A DNA stretch of 64,000 nucleotides from Nonomuraea deserti (GTDB lineage: Bacteria > Actinomycetota > Actinomycetes > Streptosporangiales > Streptosporangiaceae), in contig NZ_SMKO01000009.1 in the NCBI RefSeq assembly GCF_004348685.1, positions 1-64,000 of the forward strand, given 5' to 3'. Positions 8,896-17,045 of the stretch are shown in pieces. Both the position numbers and the translations under genes were made by a program. The notes beneath the pieces were generated by a model that made no database searches, was not told where the DNA came from, and saw nothing but the letters and a program-made list of their open reading frames with translations. Numbering within the stretch: the first letter of the stretch is position 1; every line of letters starts with the position of its first letter.

Positions 8896-9903
8896 GTGCC
8901 CGAAGACGACGTGCTGCTTGAGATCGAGGACCTGCGTACCCACTTCCTGCTCGACGACGGTGTGGTGTGCGCGGTGGACGGTGTGGACCTGCGCGTCCGC
9001 AAGGGCGAGACGCTGGCCATCGTCGGCGAGTCCGGCTGCGGCAAGAGCGTCATGGCCCGCTCGATCCTGCGCCTGGTGGACCCGCCGGGGCAGATCGAGG
9101 GCGGGCGGATCACGCTGCACCGCGAGGACGGACCCGTCGAGCTGGTCGGGGCGGACAAGCGGCTGCTCCGGCAGGTCCGCTGGCGGGACATCGCGATGGT
9201 GTTCCAGGAGCCGATGGCCTCGCTGAGCCTGGTGCACACCATCGGCAGCCAGATCGTCGAGGCGGTCCGGCTGCACGAGAACGTCGGCAAGGCCGAGGCG
9301 CGCGAGCGGGCGATCGACATGCTCGACCGCGTCGGCATCCCCAAACCGCGGCGCCGCGTCGACGCCTACCCGTTCGAGCTGAGCGGCGGCATGCGGCAGC
9401 GGGCGATGATCGCGATGGCGCTGTCGTGCCGCCCGAGCCTGCTCATCGCCGACGAGCCGACGACCGCGCTGGACGTGACCACCCAGGCTCAGATCCTGGA
9501 ACTGCTCCGGGACCTGCAGGCGGAGTTCGGCATGGCGATCATGATGATCACGCACGACCTCGGCGTGGCCGCGCAGGTGGCCGACCGGATGGCGGTCATG
9601 TACCTGGGCCGGGTGGTCGAGTACGGCGCCGCCGAGCAGGTGCTCTCCGCTCCCCGCCATCCGTACGCGCAGGCGCTGCTGCGCTCGATGCCCCGGCTCG
9701 GGCGCGCCTCGCGGACCCGGCTGGCGGCGATCAAGGGCATGGTGCCGCCGCCGTTCGCGCGGCCGGCCGGCTGCACGTTCCACCCGCGCTGCGACAGCGC
9801 CATGACCGGACGGTGCGACACCGTGACCCCGAGCCGCATCCCGGTGGGCGACCGCGAGGTCTCCTGCCTCCTCTACGACGACGAGCAGGAGGAGCGTCCA
9901 TGA
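8896..9903 (+). CDS. ABC transporter ATP-binding protein, DppD/OppD type
   Basis: The first of two ATPases that energise the importer. Visible are Walker A (GESGCGKS, about residue 44), Q-loop, signature LSGGMRQR, Walker B with DEPTTALD, and the H-loop ITHDLG. The C-terminal oligopeptide/dipeptide extension has the Cys-rich [15 protein letters not shown] pattern, which in this family can bind an Fe-S cluster or metal. Start is GTG. The stop overlaps the next ATG as ATGA, indicating translational coupling. Confidence 0.93.
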   Translation: MPEDDVLLEIEDLRTHFLLDDGVVCAVDGVDLRVRKGETLAIVGESGCGKSVMARSILRLVDPPGQIEGGRITLHREDGPVELVGADKRLLRQVRWRDIAMVFQEPMASLSLVHTIGSQIVEAVRLHENVGKAEARERAIDMLDRVGIPKPRRRVDAYPFELSGGMRQRAMIAMALSCRPSLLIADEPTTALDVTTQAQILELLRDLQAEFGMAIMMITHDLGVAAQVADRMAVMYLGRVVEYGAAEQVLSAPRHPYAQALLRSMPRLGRASRTRLAAIKGMVPPPFARPAGCTFHPRCDSAMTGRCDTVTPSRIPVGDREVSCLLYDDEQEERP

Positions 9904-10949
9904 GCACGGAACCCCTGCTCAAGATCGAAGGGCTGACCAAGCACTTCCCCATCCGCACCGGCCTGCTCGGCCGGCAGGTGGGCGCGGTCAAGGCCGTGGA
10001 CGCGGTGGATCTGACCATCGAGGAGGGCACCACGCTCGGGCTGGTCGGGGAGTCCGGCTGCGGCAAGACCACGCTGGGCCGGTGCATCGTGCGGGCGCAC
10101 GACCCCACCGGCGGGCGCATGCTCTACCGGCGGCCGGACGGCTCGGTGGTCGACGTGGCGGGGCTGAGCGAGAAGGAGCTCAAGCCGTACAGGGGGCAGG
10201 TGCGGATGATCTTCCAGGACCCGCACTCGTCGCTCAACCCCCGCAAGACGCTGCGCGAGATCATCGGCGAGCCGATGCGGGCGCACCGGTACGGCGCCAA
10301 GGAGGAGATCCACGCCCGCGTCGGCGAACTGCTCGACCGCGTCGGCCTGCGCCCCGAGTACGCCAACCGCTACCCGCACGCCTTCAGCGGCGGCGAGCGC
10401 CAGCGGGTCGGGATCGCGCGGGCGCTGGCCCTGTCGCCCCGGCTGGTCGTCGCCGACGAGGCGGTGAGCGCGCTCGACGTGTCGGTCCGCGCGCAGATCC
10501 TCAACCTGCTGACCGATCTGCAGGAGGAGTCGGGCATCGGCTTCCTGTTCGTCAGCCACGACCTCGGCATCATCGAGCACGTCGCCGACGTCGTCGCGGT
10601 GATGTACCTCGGCAAGGTCGTCGAGCAGGGCCCGACCGGCGAGCTCTACGGACGCCCCCTCCACCCCTACACCGAGGCGCTGCTGTCGGCGGTGCCCGAC
10701 CCCGACCCGGCGGCCAGGAAGCGCCGCGAGCGCATCAAGCTGCTCGGCGACATCGCCGACCCGGCGCACGTGCCGCCCGGCTGCCCCTTCCACCCGCGCT
10801 GCGTGTACGCCAAGGACGTGTGCCGCACGGACCCGCCGCCGCTGCGCGAGGTCGGAGGGCGCCGCGTCGCCTGCCATTTCGCAGAGGAACTCGAGTTGCG
10901 CGGCGTCCCCGACCCGGACGTGCGCGAGGACCCGGTGATGACCGCATGA
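9900..10949 (+). CDS. ABC transporter ATP-binding protein, DppF/OppF type
   Basis: The second ATPase, 349 residues, starting at an ATG overlapping the previous stop by four bases with GGAGGAG upstream. It carries Walker A (GESGCGKT), signature FSGGERQR, Walker B (VVADEAVSALD), H-loop (VSHDLG) and the C-terminal CPFHPRC motif. It completes the five-gene transporter 4708-10949. The usual DEPT of Walker B reads DEAV here, but the catalytic Glu is kept, so it should be active. Confidence 0.93.
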   Translation: MSTEPLLKIEGLTKHFPIRTGLLGRQVGAVKAVDAVDLTIEEGTTLGLVGESGCGKTTLGRCIVRAHDPTGGRMLYRRPDGSVVDVAGLSEKELKPYRGQVRMIFQDPHSSLNPRKTLREIIGEPMRAHRYGAKEEIHARVGELLDRVGLRPEYANRYPHAFSGGERQRVGIARALALSPRLVVADEAVSALDVSVRAQILNLLTDLQEESGIGFLFVSHDLGIIEHVADVVAVMYLGKVVEQGPTGELYGRPLHPYTEALLSAVPDPDPAARKRRERIKLLGDIADPAHVPPGCPFHPRCVYAKDVCRTDPPPLREVGGRRVACHFAEELELRGVPDPDVREDPVMTA

Positions 10950-11989
10950 CCGACAACCGATTCGACGGCGTCATCCGCCCGTCCGGCGCGCTGCCGGGCG
11001 TGCGGGAGGCGCTGCTGCCCGCGCCGCACGGACCGGACAACCACGCGGCCAACCTGCTGCGCACCCGGGACGGCGAGCTGCTGTGCACCTGGTTCAGCGG
11101 CCCCGAGGAGGGCGCTCCCGGCACCAACGTGGTCGTCTCCCGGCTGGCCGGCGAGCGCTGGGAGACCCCCCGGCTGGTCGCCGCGGACCCGCTGCGCAGC
11201 GAGCAGAACCCGGTGCTGTTCGACGGCGGCGACGGGCTGATCCGGCTGCTGCACACCTCCAGCGAACCGTACGACCAGACGACGGCGCACGTCGTCATCA
11301 GGACGTCGGCCGACGCGGGCCGCACCTGGAGCGAGCCGGACGTGCTCTTCGCCGAGCCGGGCATCTTCGTCCGGCACCCGCCGGTCATCCTGGCCGACGG
11401 GACATGGCTGCTGCCCGCCTACCACTGCGGCAAGGCCGGCGACCGCAGCGTGGTCGAGGTCAGCGACGACGGCGGGCGCACGTGGGCCGAGCACGCGGTC
11501 CCCGACAGCGGCGACCTCGTGCAGATGACCGTCGCCGAGCGGCCCGACGGGCGGCTGCTGGCGATGTACCGCGACCGGCGGGCGGGACGGATCTACGCCT
11601 CCACCTCGGCCGACGGCCGGGCGTGGTCGGCGCCGGAACGGACCGGCCTGCCGAACAACGACTCCTCCGTCCAGCTCACGAAGCTCGGGGACGGACGGCT
11701 GGCGCTCGTCTACAACGACGCGAGCCTGGAGCGCGAGCAGTACAGGTGGGTGGTCAAGAACGGGAAGCAGCGCAAGAAGGCGCTGCGCACGCCCCTGGTG
11801 CTCGCGGTGTCGGACGACGGCGGCGAGAGCTGGCCGTACCGGCGGGTCCTGCAGGACTCCGACCGCGAGTACTGGCAGAACGAGCTCGGCTACTCCTATC
11901 CGAGCGTCATTGACGGCGGGGACGGGCGCGTGGACGTCGCCTTCTCCTACCTCCGGAAAACCATCAAATATCAAGAGATTGGCCTGTGA
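10946..11989 (+). CDS. Cytoplasmic BNR/Asp-box beta-propeller protein (sialidase-like fold)
   Basis: A 347-residue protein with at least three recognisable Asp-box repeats (DAGRTWSEP, DDGGRTWAE, DDGGESWPY), the mark of six-bladed sialidase-type propellers (BNR_2 family). No signal peptide is seen, so it should act in the cytoplasm on imported oligosaccharides. It overlaps the ATPase gene upstream (ATGA) and the next BNR gene downstream (TGATG), so it belongs to the pectin operon. No sialic-acid catabolic genes are nearby. Inferred targets are an acidic sugar such as Kdo or Dha of rhamnogalacturonan II, or a rhamnose linkage as in other BNR enzymes. Activity cannot be settled from sequence. 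Confidence 0.8.
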   Translation: MTDNRFDGVIRPSGALPGVREALLPAPHGPDNHAANLLRTRDGELLCTWFSGPEEGAPGTNVVVSRLAGERWETPRLVAADPLRSEQNPVLFDGGDGLIRLLHTSSEPYDQTTAHVVIRTSADAGRTWSEPDVLFAEPGIFVRHPPVILADGTWLLPAYHCGKAGDRSVVEVSDDGGRTWAEHAVPDSGDLVQMTVAERPDGRLLAMYRDRRAGRIYASTSADGRAWSAPERTGLPNNDSSVQLTKLGDGRLALVYNDASLEREQYRWVVKNGKQRKKALRTPLVLAVSDDGGESWPYRRVLQDSDREYWQNELGYSYPSVIDGGDGRVDVAFSYLRKTIKYQEIGL

Positions 11990-13173
11990 TGAAACTTCGG
12001 CAGAGCATGTTATACGGGGCTCTGGCGGTGACGGTGGCGGTCCCCTCCTACCTGGCGAACGGCACCGGCGAGAGCGCCGGTGACGGTGACGTACGGGTGG
12101 AGCCGACCGGCTCCTACGCCTGCCGCCAGGACGTCGCCGCGCCCGACCCGGACGTCCCCAAGGTGCACGCGGCCGGGCTGGCGCAGGCGCCGAACGGCGA
12201 CATGCTGACCGTCTACTACGGCGGCACCACGGAAGGGGCGCCGAACCAGGCGCTCTACATGTCGCGGCTGGCTGCGGGCGAGCACGCCTGGTCCGCGCCC
12301 GAGGTGGTGTTCGACGAGCCCGACAAGGCCGACGGCAACCCCGTGCTGTGGTCGGACGGCAAGCGGCTCCACCTGTTCTTCGTGACGATCGAGGGACACG
12401 GCTGGGAACAGGCCCCGATCCGGCTGATCACCTCGGACGACAGCGGCAGGACCTGGAGCGATCCCACCACCATCCGCAAGGAGTGGGGATGGATGGTGGG
12501 CACCAACCCGATCCGCATGTCCAACGGCGAGGTGCTGCTGCCCATCTACGACGAGGGCGGCTCCAGCTCCGGCTTCTACGTCTTCAGCGAGGACATGTCG
12601 TCGTGGAAGGCGTACCCGGAGGAGCACGGCAGCTGGATCCGCACGCCCGAGGGGTCGATCCAGCCGACCGTCGTGGAGGTCGAGCCGGGACGGCTGCGCG
12701 CCTACATGCGCACCGGCGACGGCGCCATCTACACGAGCGACTCGACCGACTTCGCGCGCACGTGGAGCGCGCCCGTGGCCGAGCCCATCGGCAACCCGAA
12801 CTCGCGCGTCGCCGCGCTCAAGCTCGACAACGGCAAGCTCGTGCTGGCCTACAACCCGTGGGTCGAGCACCGCTCCCCCATGCGGCTGTCGCTGTCGCCC
12901 GACAAGGGCCGCACGTGGGAGAACTCCGTCGACGTGGAGGCGCAGTCGGGGCCGCAGTTCACCTATCCCGTGCTGACCCAGAGCGGCGACGGCTTCATCC
13001 ACATGGTCTATTCCTACAACCGCAACAACATTCGGCACGTGGTCTTCAACGAGCCGTATCTCCGCGACGCGGTGGGCCTGCTGTCCAACTGGCCCGAGCA
13101 CACGATCACCGAGTTCAAGAACGGCGTCCGGCGCAACGTCGTGCGCCGGTGCAGCTACTCGCCCGCGAAATAG
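11989..13173 (+). CDS. Exported BNR/Asp-box beta-propeller protein
   Basis: A second BNR protein, 394 residues, with Asp-boxes DDSGRTWSDP, DFARTWSAP and DKGRTWENS. Unlike its neighbour it begins with a basic stretch and hydrophobic segment (MKLRQSMLYGALAVTVAVPSYL), a signal peptide or signal anchor, so it acts outside or at the membrane. ATG at 11989 shares one base with the preceding stop (TGATG); a GTG at 11986 adds one residue. The pair of cytoplasmic and exported propellers mirrors the pair of GH28 enzymes in this window. Sialidase activity is the default annotation but is doubtful in a pectin locus. Confidence 0.8.
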   Translation: MKLRQSMLYGALAVTVAVPSYLANGTGESAGDGDVRVEPTGSYACRQDVAAPDPDVPKVHAAGLAQAPNGDMLTVYYGGTTEGAPNQALYMSRLAAGEHAWSAPEVVFDEPDKADGNPVLWSDGKRLHLFFVTIEGHGWEQAPIRLITSDDSGRTWSDPTTIRKEWGWMVGTNPIRMSNGEVLLPIYDEGGSSSGFYVFSEDMSSWKAYPEEHGSWIRTPEGSIQPTVVEVEPGRLRAYMRTGDGAIYTSDSTDFARTWSAPVAEPIGNPNSRVAALKLDNGKLVLAYNPWVEHRSPMRLSLSPDKGRTWENSVDVEAQSGPQFTYPVLTQSGDGFIHMVYSYNRNNIRHVVFNEPYLRDAVGLLSNWPEHTITEFKNGVRRNVVRRCSYSPAK

Positions 13174-13201
13174 GCCTGCGAAACAGTCTCAGGGAGATCA
13201 C

Positions 13202-14650
13202 ATGAAGAAGTCCCGCGGCTTCGCGCTGCTCGCGCTCGCCCTCGCCGTGACCACTGCCGTCCCCGCCGCCGCGAACGCCGCACCGCAGCCGTCGGCCGCC
13301 TGCAAGGACGTGCCCAACAGGTACAACCTGCCGTTCAGCGTCTGCGACGACGAGCTGTTCATCTTCGCCGTCAACTACAAGCCGTTCGAGTCGACCGTCG
13401 AGGGTGAGCAGGGCGCTGCGACCAGGGTCTTCGACGAGATCATCGGCAACAAGCTGCGCGAGACGTTCCCCGACGTCAAGATCAAGTACGCGACGTGGGA
13501 CTACCCCGTGCGGTACGAGGACCTCAAGGCCGCCGGGGTCACCCCGGACATCATCATCGAGGACCCGAAGAACCGCATCGACCGCGACCTCGAGCCGATG
13601 GGCTGGGTCGGCGACCTCACCCCCGACCTCGAGAAGGCGGGCATCGACCTGAACACGCTGAACAAGTCCGCGGTGGAGCTGACCAGGTCGCGCTCCGACG
13701 GCGGGATCTACGGCGTGCCGCTGTTCATCGACGAGCACGTGCTGCTCTACAACAAGAAGATCTTCGACAAGTTCAGGGTGAAGTATCCCGAGCCCGGCAT
13801 GACGTACGACGAGGCGTACAAGAAGGCCAAGCAGCTGACCAAGGACGACGGCCTGGACCACTACAAGGGCTACATGCAGCACCCTGACCAGTACCTGGAC
13901 TTCAACCAGGCCGGTCTCTACCCGTTCCTGCCGACGACGGGCGAGGAGCCCGCGCCCGAGGACGTCAAGGTCGACATCAGCAGTGACGCCTGGAAGACGT
14001 ACGTCGACAACCTGTACCGCTTCCTGGAGATCCCGCGCAACGACTTCACCACCGTCACCGACTTCTTCAAGGGCGACATGAGCCAGCCGGGCCACCTGGC
14101 CATGGCGGTCGACACGCTGTCACGGCTGAACATGTACGCCGGCAGCGAGCTGTTCATCGAGGACGGCGACGAGGAGTCCTTCGCCGAGCAGGCCAAGAGC
14201 GTCGACATCGGCGTCAGCTCGATCCCGGTGCTCAAGAGGGGGTCCAAGACGACCTACCAGCCGAACACGCGGGCCGCGTTCGTCCCGCCGTCCTCGCCCA
14301 AGAAGGAACAGGCGCTGCAGATCGTGAAGTGGCTGGTCTCCGAGGAGGGCCAGACCGAACTGTCCAGCCACGGCGTCAAGGCGGTCCTGCAGACCGACAA
14401 GGTCGTGCAGAGCTTCGGCAAGGCCATCCCCGAGCTGGCCGGCATCGACACCTCGGCCGTCTACTGGGGCGAGAACGCCGCGATCTCGAACTACCGGAAC
14501 ACCGAGTACTGGGACCTGCCGCTGTGGTCGGTCTACCGCCAGCACATCCTGCGGGACGGCGGGACGCCCGACCAGGCGCTGAGCCTCTCCCAGCAGCAGG
14601 ACATCCCCAACTACATCAAGGCACAGGCGGAAGCGGGCAAGGACTGGTGA
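13202..14650 (+). CDS. Orphan extracellular solute-binding protein, family 1 (sugar type), no lipobox
   Basis: A 482-residue sugar receptor with a clean signal peptide (MKKSRGFALLALALAVTTA, likely cut after ANA). No lipobox Cys follows the cleavage site, unusual for a Gram-positive ABC receptor. GGGAG lies just before the ATG. The fold signature includes GIYGVPLFIDEHVLLYNKKIF. No MalF/MalG permease genes are adjacent: the neighbours are a propeller gene and a DUF5060-like gene overlapping by GTGA. It may be a free binding protein, may serve the permeases at 52851-54625, or may deliver to permeases elsewhere. Two Cys near the mature N-terminus could form a disulfide. Confidence 0.85.
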   Translation: MKKSRGFALLALALAVTTAVPAAANAAPQPSAACKDVPNRYNLPFSVCDDELFIFAVNYKPFESTVEGEQGAATRVFDEIIGNKLRETFPDVKIKYATWDYPVRYEDLKAAGVTPDIIIEDPKNRIDRDLEPMGWVGDLTPDLEKAGIDLNTLNKSAVELTRSRSDGGIYGVPLFIDEHVLLYNKKIFDKFRVKYPEPGMTYDEAYKKAKQLTKDDGLDHYKGYMQHPDQYLDFNQAGLYPFLPTTGEEPAPEDVKVDISSDAWKTYVDNLYRFLEIPRNDFTTVTDFFKGDMSQPGHLAMAVDTLSRLNMYAGSELFIEDGDEESFAEQAKSVDIGVSSIPVLKRGSKTTYQPNTRAAFVPPSSPKKEQALQIVKWLVSEEGQTELSSHGVKAVLQTDKVVQSFGKAIPELAGIDTSAVYWGENAAISNYRNTEYWDLPLWSVYRQHILRDGGTPDQALSLSQQQDIPNYIKAQAEAGKDW

Positions 14651-16047
14651 CGTTCTCCACCACCGTGGAACGCTGGGGCGTCCACGAGATCGAACTGGCC
14701 GGACCGACCGGCGGCAACCCCTTCGCGGACGTTCGCCTGTCGGCCCGGTACCAGTACCGCAACCGCGTCGTCGAGGCCGACGGCTTCTACGACGGGGACG
14801 GCGTCTACCGCGTCCGGTTCATGCCGGACGCGGTGGGCCCGTGGCGGTTCACGACTGTCAGCAACGTGGAAGAGCTGGACGGGTGCTCGGGCGGCTTCGA
14901 CGTGGGGCCGCCCGGCCCGGGCAACCACGGCCCCGTGCGGGCCGCCGGCACCGGCTTCGAATACGCGGACGGCACGCCGTACCTGCCGTTCGGCACGACC
15001 GCGTACCACTGGACGCACGACATGGACGAGGAGCGGGAACGCCAGACGCTGCGGACGCTCAAGTCGTCGCCGTTCAACAAGCTGCGCATGTGCGTGCTGC
15101 CGACGGGGCCGATGGCGCCGCCGGAGGTGCCGTTCGCCGGGAAGGACCCGGACGGGCTGGACCTGACCCGGTTCAACCCGGTGTTCTTCCGCCACCTGGA
15201 GGCCGGGGTCCGCGAACTGCGCGACATCGGCGTGGAGGCGGACGTGATCCTCTTCCACCCGTACGACGGCGGGGTGCGCGGTTTCCAGGACATGGGCCGC
15301 GAGGTCGACCACGCCTTCGTGCGCTACGTCGTCGCCCGCCTGGCCGCCTACCGCAACGTGTGGTGGTCGGCCGCCAACGAGTACGACTTCAACCGGTCGA
15401 AGACCGTGGCCGACTGGGACGACATCCTCCGGACGATCGTGCGGCACGACCCGTACGAGCACCTGCGCTCCATCCACAACGGGACGCGCATGTTCGAGGT
15501 CGCGTCGCTGTACGACTTCACCAAGCCGTGGATCACGCACCAGAGCATCCAGCACTGGGACGCCACCCCGACGGACGCCTGGCTTTCTGCCTGCCCCAAA
15601 CCCGTCGTGATCGACGAGATCTCCTACGAGGGGAACATCGGCAAACGCTGGGGCAACGTCACCGCCCAGGAGCTGATGGACCGGTTCTGGGAAGGCATGT
15701 CGCGCGGCGGCTACGTGGGCCACGGCGAGTCGCTGGCCGGCTTCCAGGAACGCGCGTGGATCGGCAACGGCGGCGGCCTGTACGGCGAGAGCCCGGCCAG
15801 GATCGCCTTCCTGCGCACGGTCATGGAGCAGCGCCGTGACGGCACCCTCCTGCGCTACCTGGGCCGGCGGCAACCGGCCCAGGTCACGGTGGACCTGCCG
15901 GCGGGCGAGGCCTACGAGGTCGAGCTGATCGACACCTGGAACATGACCATCACCCCGGTCGACGGGGTGCACCGCGAACGGGTGCGGGTCGGGCTGCCGC
16001 GCAGGCCGTACCTGGCGCTGCGGATGACGAGAGTGGGAGACCGATGA
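14647..16047 (+). CDS. DUF5060/DUF5605-like putative glycoside hydrolase (TIM barrel)
   Basis: A 466-residue protein starting at a GTG that overlaps the previous stop. Residues 1-95 look like the DUF5060 beta-sandwich (VERWGVHEIELAGPTGGNPF, then DGDGVYRVRFMPDAVGPWRF). The middle is a (beta/alpha)8-type barrel with YLPFGTTAYHW, NVWWSAANEYDF (an NE pair typical of clan-A acid/base positions) and VVIDEISYEGN (a strand-end Glu, candidate nucleophile). The end is a small beta domain (EVELIDTWNMTITPVDG). No signal peptide is present. Relatives of this architecture are annotated as putative glycosidases of unknown specificity. The operon suggests a pectin side-chain sugar. Confidence 0.75.
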   Translation: MTFSTTVERWGVHEIELAGPTGGNPFADVRLSARYQYRNRVVEADGFYDGDGVYRVRFMPDAVGPWRFTTVSNVEELDGCSGGFDVGPPGPGNHGPVRAAGTGFEYADGTPYLPFGTTAYHWTHDMDEERERQTLRTLKSSPFNKLRMCVLPTGPMAPPEVPFAGKDPDGLDLTRFNPVFFRHLEAGVRELRDIGVEADVILFHPYDGGVRGFQDMGREVDHAFVRYVVARLAAYRNVWWSAANEYDFNRSKTVADWDDILRTIVRHDPYEHLRSIHNGTRMFEVASLYDFTKPWITHQSIQHWDATPTDAWLSACPKPVVIDEISYEGNIGKRWGNVTAQELMDRFWEGMSRGGYVGHGESLAGFQERAWIGNGGGLYGESPARIAFLRTVMEQRRDGTLLRYLGRRQPAQVTVDLPAGEAYEVELIDTWNMTITPVDGVHRERVRVGLPRRPYLALRMTRVGDR

Positions 16048-17045
16048 ACATCGGGCCGATGGCGACCACCGCGCTCGGCTGGCACCTGCACGACGAGAAG
16101 CGGCGGGCGCGCACCCTCGCCACGCTCGAGTCGTCGCCGTTCGACCGGGTGCGGATGGCGGCGTTCGCCACCCGCTGCTCGCTGGACGCGCTGGAGGAGC
16201 GGGTGGCGGAGCTGGCCGGGATCGGCGTGACCGCCGAGCTGGTCCTCATGCACCCCGGCGAGGGCGTCTCCGACGTCGAGACCGCGTCCCGCTACGTGCG
16301 GGACGTGGTACCCCGCCTGGCCGCGCATCCGAACGTGTGGTGGTCGCTGGCCGCCGACCCCTCGCGGTTCCCGGCGTTCAGCGAGCACGACTGGGTGCGG
16401 CTGGCCGACCTGGTGGCCGAGGAGGACCCCGGCCACCATCCGCGGTCGATCACCGTCCCCGCGGACTCGCCGCTGTTGTGGCGGCGCACGTTCACGCACG
16501 GCAGCGTCCGCGCGCCCAGCCCGCGCGACGCGTGGGTGCCGACGCGCGACCACCACAAGCCGGTGCTGATGGACGCGTGCGGGTACGAGGGGGACGCCGA
16601 GGACCCGTCGCTGAGCCTGCCGCCCGAGAAGGTCGTCACCATGGCCTGGGACGGGTCGGTGCGGCGGCGTCACCTGACGCACGGCGAGTCGTACGTGGAC
16701 GACGACGGGCTGACCTGGTCGGAGGACGGCGGCACCCTCACCGGCGCCGCCGTGCCCAGGCTCGCGCTGCTGCGCCAGGTCGTCGCCGCGACCCCGGACG
16801 AGGCGCGCTACCAGGACCGGGACGCTCCGATGCTGGAGGTGCCCGGGGAGTTCTACCTCGAGTACTGCGGGGAGCACCGCTTCCCCGACAGGACGTACGA
16901 GGTGCCGGAGGGGCGGTACGAGGTCGAGGTGATCGACACGTGGGAGATGACCGTCACGCCGCTCGGGGTGCTGGACGGCGGGACGATCGCGGTGCCGCTG
17001 CCCGGGACGGTCGGCCAGGCCGTCAGGATCCGGCGGCGCCCATGA
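16044..17045 (+). CDS. Shortened paralogue of the preceding DUF5605-like protein
   Basis: A 333-residue protein overlapping its larger neighbour by ATGA. It lines up with the barrel and C-terminal part of that neighbour: GPMATTALGWHLHDEKRRARTL matches the FGTTAYHWTHDMDEERERQTL region, NVWWSLAADPSRF matches NVWWSAANEYDF, VLMDACGYEGDAED matches VVIDEISYEGNIG, and the tail YEVEVIDTWEMTVTPLG is nearly the same. It lacks the N-terminal DUF5060 sandwich. Both candidate catalytic Glu positions are changed: the NE pair reads AD, and DEISYEG reads DACGYEG. It may be a non-catalytic partner or a diverged enzyme. The frame is intact and coupled, so it is not an obvious pseudogene. Confidence 0.75.
   Translation: MNIGPMATTALGWHLHDEKRRARTLATLESSPFDRVRMAAFATRCSLDALEERVAELAGIGVTAELVLMHPGEGVSDVETASRYVRDVVPRLAAHPNVWWSLAADPSRFPAFSEHDWVRLADLVAEEDPGHHPRSITVPADSPLLWRRTFTHGSVRAPSPRDAWVPTRDHHKPVLMDACGYEGDAEDPSLSLPPEKVVTMAWDGSVRRRHLTHGESYVDDDGLTWSEDGGTLTGAAVPRLALLRQVVAATPDEARYQDRDAPMLEVPGEFYLEYCGEHRFPDRTYEVPEGRYEVEVIDTWEMTVTPLGVLDGGTIAVPLPGTVGQAVRIRRRP

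Noticed and set aside
10946..13173. Firm annotation of the two BNR proteins as sialidases
   Set aside because: Asp-boxes define the fold, not the substrate, and there is no sialic-acid transport or catabolism nearby. A neutral propeller name is used.
16044..17045. The short DUF5605-like gene as a pseudogene
   Set aside because: The frame is intact, coupled to both neighbours by overlapping start and stop codons, and its C-terminal domain is well kept.
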